NCBI GenBank assembly: GCA_947626265.1
Contig: CANQRM010000016.1
Span: 1 to 64,000, forward strand
From: an uncultured Oscillospiraceae bacterium
Lineage (GTDB): Bacteria > Bacillota > Clostridia > Oscillospirales > Oscillospiraceae
Length of the DNA stretch: 64,000 bases
Reading direction: 5' to 3'
The position numbers and the translations under genes were made by a program. The notes under the pieces are model-generated. The model did no database searches and had not been told where the DNA came from. It saw only the letters and a list, made by a program, of their open reading frames with translations. Below are positions 51,302-60,979 of this stretch, one piece after another. Each line of letters opens with the position of its first letter. Position 1 is the first letter of the stretch.

Positions 51302-52459
51302 ATGAAAAAATCCAGCTTATATACGGTAGTGTACCTGATACTCATGTCCACGATGCTGTTGGCTTGTGCTAAAACTCCTACGGCTGCATCAGACGAAGCG
51401 AGTATAGCGGAAAATGCAGTTCCACATGAGAATGTTAATATACCGGAGGCGCTGTCCCTTGACGAGGAAAATGCAGAGATACTCAGCAATGCGAGCGGCC
51501 TGGATTTCCATGAGACGGTCCAGCGTACCGATGGCAAAAGAATAAGATTAGACGCGCAGGTGGAAGTAGAGGCCGTTGAGCGGGTAGACTGCTATCAATA
51601 TGAAAATATGACGATCACTGACCAGCAGAAAAGCGATCTTCTTTATGCGTATCTTAACAATCGGGCGTCGGAGGGAGAAGATATATATTTTAATGGTATA
51701 TTTCAGCATTGGCAGTTGAGCAATTCATCTGATCCCGATGATTATTACAAGTACAGTACCACACAATTCTTGGCGGGAGAACATGTTCTCCCGCGGGAAG
51801 ATATATTCATGTTGGAATATGTACCCCGGAATCTAGCCCTCGATCCCTTTGACTACAACCTTTTGACATCCATCAGCGAATCAGGCATGACCACACCTAT
51901 AAAGAACGTGCTTGAAAATTGTGAGGCGCTTTTAACCGCTGTGAGCAGACAAGGTCAGTATGTAGTCGATTACGTCCATGCCTACGGTCAGGACGAGTGC
52001 GTACCCTTTTATAAGGTTGTTTTCAAACAGATAAAGGATGGTATGACCATTACCAGCTATAACGACCTTATTTTTCGGGTGGACGATGACGGAATAGAGA
52101 ATTTCTATGGCCCGGTCTATGGAATTGGCAGGTCTCTGCTCAATAGTCCAATACTTTCAGTCGAACAGGCTGTGGATGTTCTCAAAGAAAATGCAATGCA
52201 GATCTCCTTTGACGAGTTTGGCTACTTCGGGAGTGACGGCGCGTTCATTAGCCTTGTAGGCGACGAACTTACCGTCAGCAGCATCACGCTGGAATACATT
52301 GTCGTTAATCAGGCCGACTGGACAGCGCAAATCGTGCCTGCCTGGAGGTTCAATGTGGGGCAGACAGATGATGAGCGAAATCTGCTCCGTGACCGTGTTA
52401 TTGCGGTGAACGCTGTGACTGGTGAGATCATACAAGGACGGAGGAGCTATAACTTTTGA
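51302..52459 (+). CDS. Lipoprotein of unknown function
   Basis: 385 residues with a lipoprotein signal (TMLLAC; Cys about residue 22). The mature part looks like two alpha/beta units; the end VPAWRFNVGQTDDERNLLRDRVIAVNAVTGEIIQG resembles the last strand of DUF6034/YycH-type lipoproteins. It lies 73 bases after the secreted-protein gene and is coupled to the permease through an overlapping TTG start. It may be an extracellular partner or immunity component of the ABC system. Confidence 0.68.
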   Translation: MKKSSLYTVVYLILMSTMLLACAKTPTAASDEASIAENAVPHENVNIPEALSLDEENAEILSNASGLDFHETVQRTDGKRIRLDAQVEVEAVERVDCYQYENMTITDQQKSDLLYAYLNNRASEGEDIYFNGIFQHWQLSNSSDPDDYYKYSTTQFLAGEHVLPREDIFMLEYVPRNLALDPFDYNLLTSISESGMTTPIKNVLENCEALLTAVSRQGQYVVDYVHAYGQDECVPFYKVVFKQIKDGMTITSYNDLIFRVDDDGIENFYGPVYGIGRSLLNSPILSVEQAVDVLKENAMQISFDEFGYFGSDGAFISLVGDELTVSSITLEYIVVNQADWTAQIVPAWRFNVGQTDDERNLLRDRVIAVNAVTGEIIQGRRSYNF

Positions 52460-53271
52460 GAAAATCATTAAGGCTGCGAATGCGGTCAAACATTTTTTCA
52501 CTGGGTATGCTGGCAAGCGTCACGGCTGGCATCGTACTACTTATGTGGTTCAGTGTGAACACTAACTTGCGATTGCGTCAGATCATTGGCTCTGTGCCGC
52601 TGTTTGACACGGACGAGTACTTTCTGAACGCGATTTACAACTCCCACGCCATGAGCGGGTTTGACCTTTTCGCCCCCATCCTCGCAGTACTACCCGCCTC
52701 TACGCTCTTTTGCGGTGACTATAACAGCGGGTATATCAAGGCTATATTGATTCGTGCGGACAGAACACAGTACATACGGGAGACCGTGCTGTGCTCCACC
52801 ATTGCCGGTGGTCTTGGTGTCTTCTTGCCGAGCCTTATCACCAGCATCTTGTTCATCATCAGCGGAAAATCCCTGTCAGCGGCAAATCTGATGCCCGGCG
52901 AGACGACGCTTCTGGACGGGACGATCTTTGAGAGTGTACAGTTCGTGTGGGGCGGTGGACTTGTTGTCGTGATCTTGTTGGCGTTGGCCTTTCTTTTTGG
53001 TGCTGTATGGTCAAATGTCGGGCTATGCGTTTCCGCCTTTTCTCCTAATCGGTATTTGGCGCTGGCAGCTCCCTTTGCCATATATTTTGGCCTGCATTTG
53101 TTCTGCTATCGCGTGGACTCGCTGCTCATGTTCAGCCCGGTCAATATGCTCATGCCCTTTGTGGACTTCTTGCCCAATATCTTGTATCTGTTTATTTACC
53201 AAGGCGTATTGCTGACGACATCCATCGTTCTGTTTTGCGTGGTCGCCGACAGGAGGTTGAGCGATGTTTAA
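52456..53271 (+). CDS. ABC-2-type permease, plus-strand operon
   Basis: 271 residues with about six hydrophobic segments and the typical loop after the second one (CGDYNSGYIKAILIRADRTQYIRETVL), as in lantibiotic-immunity/bacteriocin permeases. It begins with TTG overlapping the lipoprotein stop and overlaps the next permease by eight bases. Confidence 0.75.
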   Translation: MRKSLRLRMRSNIFSLGMLASVTAGIVLLMWFSVNTNLRLRQIIGSVPLFDTDEYFLNAIYNSHAMSGFDLFAPILAVLPASTLFCGDYNSGYIKAILIRADRTQYIRETVLCSTIAGGLGVFLPSLITSILFIISGKSLSAANLMPGETTLLDGTIFESVQFVWGGGLVVVILLALAFLFGAVWSNVGLCVSAFSPNRYLALAAPFAIYFGLHLFCYRVDSLLMFSPVNMLMPFVDFLPNILYLFIYQGVLLTTSIVLFCVVADRRLSDV

Positions 53272-54124
53272 AATCTGTACCCATCAGCTTCGTCGCTGTA
53301 TAATGTCTACCAGATTCTATGTTGCATTGCTAATTGGTGCGGTCATGCAGATTGTGAGCGTGATGCCTCTTATAGACTATTCAAAAGCGGTCGAAAAACC
53401 GCTCAATCTTTTGGAAGGCTTTGTGTATTTCAACTGCGACACCTTTGCGGCAGCCGCTGCGTTTCTTGGGCTTTTGTTTATGATATCTGATATTCCCTTC
53501 ACATCGCAAGATGAAACTTATACCCTGATGCGGGTGCCTCGAACACAATGGACGATGGGAAAAGTGCTGTACTTATTCAGTATATGCGTTATATACTACA
53601 CAGTTGTTCTTCTGATCGGGATATATTTTCTATCAGAGAACGCATATTTCAGCACAGCTTGGAGCCAGCCCATGTCTTGGCTTGCAAGCAGCAATGCGCT
53701 TAATTATTCGACAGAATATAATGTCTATTTTCCGTATAGCTATATAACGAGTTTGCTCACCCCAGCAAACGCCATGGCGCTATCTTTTTCCCTAAGTGTC
53801 TGTTATGCGTTTGTCATGAGCCTCTTGGTTTTTTTGCTGAACCTGAAGCTTCCTCATGTACTTGCCTACTTTTCAGCCATTATGGTTCATGTTATCAATT
53901 ACAGACTGGCGACAGCATACTCACGTAATTATACTCGATATTCACTTCTGGGGAACAGCCTTCTTATGTACCATGATATCGGTGGCTCTTATGGCAACGG
54001 TTTATATTTGAGGCTCGGGCAATCTTTTTGCATTTACGGTACGCTGATATTGCTGCTGCTGATCCTGCTTTTGTTTGCAATCCGTAGTTATGATTTCAAG
54101 ATCACAGTAGATGTCAAATCGTGA
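53264..54124 (+). CDS. Membrane protein, second ABC permease of the plus-strand operon
   Basis: 286 residues with six hydrophobic segments (about 18-35, 62-82, 102-124, 163-197, 205-225, 255-275). The loop SQDETYTLMRVPRTQWTMGKVLYLF corresponds to the SGY-x-K/R loop of the partner permease. It likely forms a heterodimeric channel with it, driven by the ATPase that follows. Confidence 0.72.
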   Translation: MFKICTHQLRRCIMSTRFYVALLIGAVMQIVSVMPLIDYSKAVEKPLNLLEGFVYFNCDTFAAAAAFLGLLFMISDIPFTSQDETYTLMRVPRTQWTMGKVLYLFSICVIYYTVVLLIGIYFLSENAYFSTAWSQPMSWLASSNALNYSTEYNVYFPYSYITSLLTPANAMALSFSLSVCYAFVMSLLVFLLNLKLPHVLAYFSAIMVHVINYRLATAYSRNYTRYSLLGNSLLMYHDIGGSYGNGLYLRLGQSFCIYGTLILLLLILLLFAIRSYDFKITVDVKS

Positions 54125-54145
54125 TGCTTTCTTAAGGAGCGCAAT

Positions 54146-54790
54146 ATGAATACAATCATAGAAGTACAAGGCGTTTCAAAATCATTTCAAGGGACCAAGG
54201 TGCTGGACAATGTAAATGTTTCCTTTGAGCAGGGACAGATACATGGCATCATAGGTCGAAATGGATCTGGCAAGACACTGCTTATTAAGATAATCTGCGG
54301 ATTTATCCGACCCGACGCCGGTCGCGTGCTCGTGTCAGGAAAAACTGTAGGACACGGTATGACTTACCCAAAGGGTATTGGAGCCATCATTGAAACGCCA
54401 GGATTTTTGCCTTCGCAAAGCGCATATGAGAACCTTCGTTATCTGGCATCGTTTCAAAACACTATCGGCCCAGAGGAAATTCGTCAAGCCATCCAACTGG
54501 TAGGACTTGATCCCTATGATAGGAAACACGTTGGTAAGTATTCGATGGGCATGAAACAGAGACTGGGGCTGGCTCAAGCCATTATGGAAGACCCCGACAT
54601 CCTTATCTTGGACGAGCCGATGAATGGGCTGGACGAACAGGCAGTCGAAGAGGTGCGAAAGCTGCTGCTAGAGTTTAAAGAGAAAGGGAAAACCATCCTC
54701 CTGGCCACCCATGTAGCGGAGGATATAAGTCTTCTCTGTGACAGCGTATATAAAATGGCAGGTGGTGTAATCAGAAAACAGGTTGTATAA
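54146..54790 (+). CDS. ABC transporter ATP-binding protein, plus-strand operon
   Basis: 214 residues with Walker A GRNGSGKT, signature YSMGMKQRLGLAQA, Walker B ILILDEPMNGLD and H-loop LLATHVAED. It is very close in layout to the ATPase at 57632 in the facing operon; both read YSxGMKQRLGxAxA. Small size and the GMKQR signature fit the bacteriocin/lantibiotic-immunity class. Confidence 0.88.
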   Translation: MNTIIEVQGVSKSFQGTKVLDNVNVSFEQGQIHGIIGRNGSGKTLLIKIICGFIRPDAGRVLVSGKTVGHGMTYPKGIGAIIETPGFLPSQSAYENLRYLASFQNTIGPEEIRQAIQLVGLDPYDRKHVGKYSMGMKQRLGLAQAIMEDPDILILDEPMNGLDEQAVEEVRKLLLEFKEKGKTILLATHVAEDISLLCDSVYKMAGGVIRKQVV

Positions 54791-54832
54791 ACATGAATTA
54801 GGTTTTGGTACTCATATGTGAACGGTCGTGCC

Positions 54833-55429
54833 ATGAAAACGAAAAAGTTTGGAAAAGCAAAATAACGACGATACTGATGACTATGGTCATGACTTTGGGA
54901 TACATCTGTGTTCTGGCGGCAGGTGCAGACGCCATAGAAGCGCGCTAACTTGGCTCAGGAACGTCTGGCGGAGGGCCTGGACCGACTTGGAGAGGAGACA
55001 GAGGATTATCTCATGGTCAAGCTCATCAATGATACCGTCAATGACATCACCGTCATCAACATCCGTCCCAACTGGATCTGTGAGTGGTCTGACAACATTC
55101 TGGCCGAAAACGTTGTGCTTGAGGAGGATAAGGAGGTGGTGCTGTGCGTTGAGCTTGATGTCTATGACCTACACTTCACCTTTGATGACTGGACCGTTGG
55201 CGTTATTCACCAGATGGATGTTAACGACATAACTGAAGCTGAGATCCAGCGCCGGTGGAACGGTCTGCCGTATCTTGTGTACACCAGCGTATCCACCGGT
55301 GAGGAAGTGGACACTTCCGACTTTGAAAATCTACGGCTGAAGCGGAGTTCGCTGCGGGCACATGGGCTTACGGCGACATCACTATCGCCAGATTCAGTAA
55401 CAGTTCTTCTAGATGATGATTGCTTCTGA
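54833..55429 (+). pseudogene. Frameshifted secreted protein gene at the end of the plus-strand operon
   Basis: An ATG at 54833 starts MKTKKFGKAK and stops. One extra A in the A-run near 54866 would join it to ITTILMTMVMTLGYICVLAAGADA, a membrane/signal segment. A second break near 54946 shifts into ERLAEGLDRLGEETEDYLMVKLINDTVNDITVI and onward to 55429. The C-terminal part (NWICEWSDNILAENVVLEED) has the beta pattern of small extracytoplasmic proteins. It stands where the facing operon has its DUF5028-like gene. The 160-residue frame from 54950 (TTG) could still be made without a leader. Confidence 0.6.
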
Positions 55430-55503
55430 CACAGTAATATTAACAGAATTATTAGTAGGGATTACTCGAAGATAAAGAACCGCGATTATAATGAGTCAAA
55501 GAA

Positions 55504-55546
55504 CAGGGACTCTAGCAGATTGAATGAAAGTCTGCAGGAGTCCCTG
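55504..55546 (+). terminator. Terminator of the plus-strand operon
   Basis: CAGGGACTC (55504-55512) pairs with GAGTCCCTG (55538-55546), with an inner GCAGA/TCTGC stem. The downstream T-content is modest. Confidence 0.6.
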
Positions 55547-55615
55547 TATAAGTAAGTAATATAGGTAATGTCAAGGATTATGCGCAAAATAGGATGCAGT
55601 CTCTGGCGTGTAAGG

Positions 55616-56584
55616 TCAGCAGGCAATAGCGGCGTCTTCCTCCATGGCCTCCAAGTGCTTCATGTTCATGTATTTCTTATTGCCCCACTGGGTGCCAGCA
55701 ACGTGGCGCAGGCGGGCACAGACAAGCATAAGAGCAGAGTTCCCGTCCGGGAAGCAACCGACCACTCTCGTCCTCCGGCGGATCTCGCGGTTGAGCCGTT
55801 CCAGGACGTTGTTCGTTCGGATGCGTGTCCAATGCTCCGAGGGGAAGTCGGTGTAGGTCAACGTTTCCTCCACGCCGTCCTCTATTTTCTTCGCCGCCTC
55901 AGGCAGCCGCATGGCCCGGAGCATTTCCGCCACCTCTTTCGCCTTCTTCCGGCAGGCGGCCTTGCTCTCCTGGGCGTGGATCGCCTTGAGCATCCTGGCC
56001 ACTGTTTTCATTTTGCCTCTGGGCACGACAGAGAAAACGTTCCGGTAAAAATGGACGGTGCAGCGCAGGTACTTGGCGTCCGGGTATACTTCGCCTACGG
56101 CCTCCAACATCCCCATGCACTTGTCGCCAATAATGAGTTTAACACCGTCCAGTCCCCGGCCGCGGAGCCACTGGAAGAAGCTCACCCAGCTGGACTTGTC
56201 CTCTTTCATCCCCTCGGCAGCGCCCAGGACTTCGCGGTAACCGTCCTCATTGACTGCAATGGCGACCAGAATGGCTACATTTTCATATTCCCCGCCCCAG
56301 TTACGGCGCAGATAGATCCCATCCACATAGACATACGGATACTTCCCGCCCTGCAGCGGACGATTCCGCCAGTCCTCAATATGCACATATGCTTTCTTGT
56401 TCAGCTCGCTGATCGTGGACGGCGAGACCTTCGCTCCCCAGAGGGCTTCCGTTATATCCTCCATCCGGCGTACAGAGACACCTGCCAGATACATCTCTAT
56501 GAGCGCTTCCTCCACGCTGCTCTCCCGCCGGCGGTACCGCTCTATGATGGCCGTCTCGAAGGAAACGCCCTTGAGGCGCGGCAT
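55616..56584 (-). CDS. IS256-family (Mutator) transposase, N-terminally truncated
   Basis: 322 residues, against about 400 for the family. It keeps the DDE region: YVYVDGIYLRRNWGGEYENVAILVAIAVNEDGYREVLG, LIIGDKCMGMLEAVGEVYPDAKYLRCTVHFYRNVFSVVP and the late ERLNREIRRRTRVVGCFPDGNSALMLVCARL. The usual 80-90 residue N-terminal DNA-binding part is missing: in-frame similarity stops at HMPRLKG and a stop codon lies a few codons upstream. I found no clear terminal inverted repeats. It sits exactly between the two converging operons and is probably inactive. Confidence 0.82.
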   Translation of the reverse strand: MPRLKGVSFETAIIERYRRRESSVEEALIEMYLAGVSVRRMEDITEALWGAKVSPSTISELNKKAYVHIEDWRNRPLQGGKYPYVYVDGIYLRRNWGGEYENVAILVAIAVNEDGYREVLGAAEGMKEDKSSWVSFFQWLRGRGLDGVKLIIGDKCMGMLEAVGEVYPDAKYLRCTVHFYRNVFSVVPRGKMKTVARMLKAIHAQESKAACRKKAKEVAEMLRAMRLPEAAKKIEDGVEETLTYTDFPSEHWTRIRTNNVLERLNREIRRRTRVVGCFPDGNSALMLVCARLRHVAGTQWGNKKYMNMKHLEAMEEDAAIAC

Positions 56585-56764
56585 ATGTGGAAGATGAAAA
56601 GGGCAACTTTAAAGAATTGTTTTTTCCCATAGGCAACACACTAGATAGGCGATGAAGATAATCAATAAGTACATAAAAGGTTCATTACGAATGCTGAAGA
56701 TATCATATCTTACAAAAAAGCCGATACATAGAGGGAGAAGCAACTCGCGGTGCGGGCTTATGGG

Positions 56765-56950
56765 TCATACTGACGGCCGCTCCCCTCTGGTGGATTCTAT
56801 TTTATCCAAAACCCTTGTTATGGTGTCCTCCGGGGCCGTGATCTGCCTATATTTTTCTTTGGTCGCTATTATCAGATCCTCAAAAGTATCCCCGGTGGAA
56901 GAAGTGTCATTCACTGGATAGGGATTCTCATTTATAATATGGTATTTCAT
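56765..56950 (-). CDS. Small hydrophilic protein, last gene of the minus-strand operon
   Basis: 61 residues (MKYHIINENPYPVNDTSSTG onward), no membrane segment or known motif. A good AGGAG site seven bases before the ATG and its place 19 bases after the DUF5028-like gene support a real gene. It may once have been longer, since the IS remnant lies just downstream. Confidence 0.5.
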   Translation of the reverse strand: MKYHIINENPYPVNDTSSTGDTFEDLIIATKEKYRQITAPEDTITRVLDKIESTRGERPSV

Positions 56951-56969
56951 AATTAGCTCCTAGATATTA

Positions 56970-57635
56970 TTACGCAACAGAGAGTGTGATCCTTTCGCTC
57001 ACTGGGTGCCATGTTATACTGAGATACATCGGCTCCTCATCCAATCGCTCCCAGCCTCTGGATGTAAATTCAGACCTGTTATAGTCGTAAACGATATTGA
57101 TGGTATTGCTTGAGCCTTGGCGTAAGAATATCCCTAAAGCGTCGCCATAATGGCTGGACAAGTTTTCGTTATAAGCATTAAGCAAAAAGTCGTTTGCCAA
57201 AATTGTCAGCGGTGCATCAAGATTCAATCTGAATTGGGTCCCATCACAAGTTATATTTTCAAGATACGGCCCCTCCGCATCGCTGTCCTCGTTAAAGAAA
57301 GTGGTCGTCACCAGGAGTATTTTTTCCGGCAGGCCGCTGGTGTCCCCCAGCAGAGCGGCTGCCGATTCGCTCGTTTGGCCGAACCGTTCAATAAATTTTT
57401 CGTAAGTAAGCACCTCTGCTTTGTCCGCCCGCACAGAATAGCCGTCCAAAATCTCGCCGGTGTAATCAGCATAATTATCCCCGTAGGGTACGATCTCGCC
57501 CATTTCATGATAGCGCACTTCAAAGCCATATCCCGTGTCCAGCATTTGTGTTATCTGCCGGTTGCGAATGACCGTCGTGCCAATCAGAAGCACTACCGCC
57601 AAAATGATGATGCACAGCTTGGTCCCTCGTTTCAT
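56970..57635 (-). CDS. Membrane-anchored protein, DUF5028-like
   Basis: 221 residues with one N-terminal membrane segment (about 7-23) and an outside domain (DTGYGFEVRYHEMGEIVPYGDNYADYTGEILDGYSV...ITWHPVSERITLSVA). The layout fits DUF5028 proteins that accompany bacteriocin-like ABC operons; I cannot confirm by search. Its start overlaps the ATPase stop by four bases. Confidence 0.65.
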   Translation of the reverse strand: MKRGTKLCIIILAVVLLIGTTVIRNRQITQMLDTGYGFEVRYHEMGEIVPYGDNYADYTGEILDGYSVRADKAEVLTYEKFIERFGQTSESAAALLGDTSGLPEKILLVTTTFFNEDSDAEGPYLENITCDGTQFRLNLDAPLTILANDFLLNAYNENLSSHYGDALGIFLRQGSSNTINIVYDYNRSEFTSRGWERLDEEPMYLSITWHPVSERITLSVA

Positions 57636-58285
57636 GCGGCTGTCCCTCCCTTTGCTCGGTCCATGATCCGCCCATGCTCGATGGTGAAAATAACGTCCGC
57701 CATCGTTTGCAGGCGCTCACGTTCATGGGACGCCACCACCACGAGCGCGCCCCGCGCTCTCTCCTCGCGGATGATCTCGGAAACCAATTCTACCCCGTCG
57801 CCGTCAAGGGCGTTAGTAGGCTCGTCCAGAATAACAATGTCGGGCTTTTCAAAGACGGCGGCGGCGATACCCAGCCGCTGCTTCATGCCCAGGGAATACT
57901 TGCGAAATTTGCGTTTGTCCTCCGGGTCAAGGCCGACGCGGGAGATTTCCTCCCTGATCTGCGCGGTGTTCGCTATGCCGCGCAGGGAGGCGATGAGTTC
58001 CAGATTTTCTAATCCCGTATAAGAGGGCAGAAAGGCGGGATTCTCCAGAAATATCCCGATGGAGGGGGGAAAATCTATATCTGTTCCCAGCGTCTTTCCG
58101 TCGATTTGGACTTCGCCGCTTGTCGGAAGCAGTAGACCGGAGATCAGCCGCATGAGCATGGTCTTGCCGGAACCGTTATATCCTTGCAAGCCATATACCT
58201 GTCCGCTTTCCAGCCGTAGGCTGACACCACTTATTACCTCCGTTTTATGGATGGTCTTGCTCACGTTGCTCAATACGATTTCCAT
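57632..58285 (-). CDS. ABC transporter ATP-binding protein, minus-strand operon
   Basis: 217 residues with Walker A GYNGSGKT, signature YSLGMKQRLGIAAA, Walker B IVILDEPTNALD and H-loop VVASHERE. It is the counterpart of the ATPase at 54146. It follows the permease by one base and is coupled to the membrane-anchored protein downstream. Confidence 0.88.
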   Translation of the reverse strand: MEIVLSNVSKTIHKTEVISGVSLRLESGQVYGLQGYNGSGKTMLMRLISGLLLPTSGEVQIDGKTLGTDIDFPPSIGIFLENPAFLPSYTGLENLELIASLRGIANTAQIREEISRVGLDPEDKRKFRKYSLGMKQRLGIAAAVFEKPDIVILDEPTNALDGDGVELVSEIIREERARGALVVVASHERERLQTMADVIFTIEHGRIMDRAKGGTAA

Positions 58286-58286
58286 T

Positions 58287-59135
58287 TTATAACTCCTTAT
58301 AATCCGGTAAGATATTCCGTCTGCGAAAACAAAATATCCCCGCAGAGACTGAGAGGACGAATACGGCCAGACATATCATCAGACCGACTCGCTCATTCAA
58401 ACCGTCCGCGGCGATTGTCGCAAAGCGGGCCGGGTTGGCATAGTTCCCGATCAACAGCGGCGTAGAGGCGTATGCTGACGCCGCTATCAGGCCCACGGAA
58501 ACAATAAAGCTATAAACGGGCTTAATCAGCAGGCTCAACAGCATTTCCAGCATATCCAGCGCAGCGACAGCCGAAAAAAGAAGCAGCACCACAAAGGCAA
58601 ATTGTTTGACGGTCAGGTTCCCGGCGGCTTCCGTCAGATACACTTCGGCATAGATCGTGCGCAATGCGCCGCCAGATATGTTCATGTCCAGTGCGCCGCC
58701 GGTGCATAGGCAATATGCGGCGGCAGAGCCGCACACCAAGAGAAAGCAAATTACTGTGACTAGAAGATTCCAAAGACATTTGGACAGCCACCAGCGAACG
58801 CGGCTGCCGCTGCGAAGCAATATCTGCGTCCCGACTGTTTTTATATCCCGAAAGGGATAGTTCAGACACGCGAAAAGGGGCAGCACCAACATGGCCACCC
58901 AAAGAGCAGGCAGTTGAAAGCCCTTGTTAGCTTGTATAGCCTCGCGGCTCATGGCCCGCGCCCCCTCAAAGCAGTACATGATATACACAGACCACGACCC
59001 CGTATAATCGTATACCGCCAGCATATTCCGGCACTTGTCACAGAGCAGCACCGTAAGGGCCGGGATCAAAAGCAGGGTCCAGTTGTGCAATATCCCGTTT
59101 TTCAGGTCATAGCGAAAAGCCCTAAAGAATTTCAT
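58287..59135 (-). CDS. Membrane protein, second ABC permease of the minus-strand operon
   Basis: 282 residues with about six hydrophobic segments. FFRAFRYDLKNGILHNWTLLLIPA begins the protein, and RDIKTVGTQILLRSGSRVRWWLSKCLWNLL is the coupling loop. I use the ATG at 59135, preceded by GGGGG and overlapping the previous gene by 14 bases; a longer frame (to 59204) would overlap it more. Confidence 0.74.
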   Translation of the reverse strand: MKFFRAFRYDLKNGILHNWTLLLIPALTVLLCDKCRNMLAVYDYTGSWSVYIMYCFEGARAMSREAIQANKGFQLPALWVAMLVLPLFACLNYPFRDIKTVGTQILLRSGSRVRWWLSKCLWNLLVTVICFLLVCGSAAAYCLCTGGALDMNISGGALRTIYAEVYLTEAAGNLTVKQFAFVVLLLFSAVAALDMLEMLLSLLIKPVYSFIVSVGLIAASAYASTPLLIGNYANPARFATIAADGLNERVGLMICLAVFVLSVSAGIFCFRRRNILPDYKEL

Positions 59136-59970
59136 TCCGTTTCCCCCTGAGATAGTAAACGAAAAACACCGCCGCCAGCAGCACTGCGATAATAGTCCAA
59201 ACATACCAAGCCGGGTTAATTCCGTATGAGATAGCGTGGAGAAGCTGGAACGGATTTTTGTCTAGTCTCTGCCATACGGTGCTGTCAACGGTTTGGTATG
59301 TCCTTTCACTGAGTACGGAACCGGCCAAAAAGAGAATGAACGGTGACAACACGGCGGCGATGGCATGAGGGATAAACATACTCGCTGTCATACCCAGGCA
59401 GGCAAGCGTCCCACCCCAAAAGAAGCAGGTCACGATACGGATCAATACGAACGCCATTGGATGGGTGAAAAATAGATGGCTCAGAAACTGCCATTGCCCA
59501 CCCCCCGTAATGACTGGAGAAGATAGGCAGAGCGGCAGGAACCACATATTCGCAATGAAATTAAGGATCATAGGTATCGCAATCGCCATGCCACCTGATA
59601 GAAACACGACAAAAAACTTGGAAAGCAGATATGTTTTTTTGCTTTCCCGCACGAGGAGATGGTTCATATAGCCAGTGCTCCATTCGCTTCGCAGGGACCA
59701 TGCGTAAGGGAGCGCAGCCAGAAGCGGGAATATGGTGAAGAATACAGCTTCTCCCAACGAAACCTGCAGACCGTCGATCCAGTTTGCAAAAATACTTAAC
59801 GTCGAATACCCTGTCCCGTCGCCATCCAAGTAATTATCCAGCCAAGGCTGGGCCGTCTGACAGTTCTCCACCACATTGATTCCGCAGGCAATCATGCCAA
59901 TGAGGATAGCCCCCCACAACGCCGGGCAGCGGAGCATTTTGTGCAATTCCGCTTTGAATACCGTTTTCAT
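59122..59970 (-). CDS. ABC-2-type permease, minus-strand operon
   Basis: 282 residues with six hydrophobic segments and the loop LRSEWSTGYMNHLLVRESKKTYLLSKFFVV, the same position and character as CGDYNSGYIK... in the permease at 52456. Likely half of a heteromeric ABC channel. It overlaps the next gene and lies nine bases after the lipoprotein. Confidence 0.75.
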   Translation of the reverse strand: MKTVFKAELHKMLRCPALWGAILIGMIACGINVVENCQTAQPWLDNYLDGDGTGYSTLSIFANWIDGLQVSLGEAVFFTIFPLLAALPYAWSLRSEWSTGYMNHLLVRESKKTYLLSKFFVVFLSGGMAIAIPMILNFIANMWFLPLCLSSPVITGGGQWQFLSHLFFTHPMAFVLIRIVTCFFWGGTLACLGMTASMFIPHAIAAVLSPFILFLAGSVLSERTYQTVDSTVWQRLDKNPFQLLHAISYGINPAWYVWTIIAVLLAAVFFVYYLRGKRNEIL

Positions 59971-59979
59971 GTTCCTACC

Positions 59980-60897
59980 TCAAGAAGCCTTTGCTGGGTC
60001 GAGCCAGACATATTCGGCGTTATCGGCCTCGAAATTTCCATAGCTGTTGCTGAGATACAGATGGGTAAAATCATCTTTTTCATTGCCAACAATAAAGGCT
60101 GCCTGATAGGTCAATGTCTCGCCAGGTCGAAGGATAAAATGGTTTTCCGCGCCGTTATAACTCAGCGATGCGTCATATTCGCCGGTGTTTGCGTACCATG
60201 TGGGGTAAATGCTTATACAAGATAGATAACCGGCACCGTTGTCCTCGATCTGACTTGTATCGCACAACTGAAGACTGGCAACATTAAAGATATAATTATA
60301 TACGTCGTTGTTTGGATCATTCGCCGCAGTATGCGCCTTCGCGTCTACATTTTCAACCGTGATGTCCGCCAGCACAACGCGAAGATGATCTGCCAACTGA
60401 CCAGTCTGCATATCCACATAATCTTCACGGCTTTCAAATGCGACCATATCCTCGCCGCTGTCGCCAACAAGATATAGGACTAACTCGTTTTCATCCAACT
60501 CCGAGGGCTCTATGTTCAGTTCCTTTACATTGTCAGAAATCTGATAGCTGTTGACGGTGTAGAGCAGCGTGCCCTGGGCCAGTTCCACTGTGTTATTGAA
60601 ACTCTCGCCCAATGCCAGCGCGTCAATTTCAGCGTCCGGGGCAGTCAGATTCTTCTGCGTAACGGATTGGACGACTTCAGGCGCGGAGGATTCCTGGTCA
60701 GAAGGAGCATATTCATCTGGCTCTCCCTGTGTGGCTTCCGTTATTCCTTTGCTCTCATGCTCTGTGCCGCTCCCGGAACTGGTGTAGCCTTCCGATACCG
60801 GTGACGGCGGCGCTTCTGCGGAGGCATCATTGCTGCACCCTTGGACAGATAAAAGAAGGCAAACCGCTAACAATAGAACATTGACTTTTGTTTTCAT
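59980..60897 (-). CDS. Lipoprotein of unknown function, minus-strand operon
   Basis: 305 residues with lipobox SVQGC (Cys at about 21), a Ser/Glu/Pro-rich spacer (about 25-80), then a beta-rich domain (LYTVNSYQISDNVKELNIEPSELDENE; LRPGETLTYQAAFIVGNEKDDFTHLYLSNS) of the DUF4352/DUF5027 telokin-like kind. It fills the lipoprotein slot as 51302 does in the facing operon, though the two are not similar in sequence. Confidence 0.7.
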   Translation of the reverse strand: MKTKVNVLLLAVCLLLSVQGCSNDASAEAPPSPVSEGYTSSGSGTEHESKGITEATQGEPDEYAPSDQESSAPEVVQSVTQKNLTAPDAEIDALALGESFNNTVELAQGTLLYTVNSYQISDNVKELNIEPSELDENELVLYLVGDSGEDMVAFESREDYVDMQTGQLADHLRVVLADITVENVDAKAHTAANDPNNDVYNYIFNVASLQLCDTSQIEDNGAGYLSCISIYPTWYANTGEYDASLSYNGAENHFILRPGETLTYQAAFIVGNEKDDFTHLYLSNSYGNFEADNAEYVWLDPAKAS

Positions 60898-60979
60898 ACG
60901 ATCTCCTTTCTTAAAGGCGGTGCATATGGAAAACCGTATACACCGCCTAGGTAACTGCCTTGATGTTTAGGTAATCATA

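Noticed and set aside
55560-55640. Terminal inverted repeat of the IS256-type element
   Set aside because: I could not pair any sequence here with one near 56590-56700 convincingly, so no IS boundaries are given.
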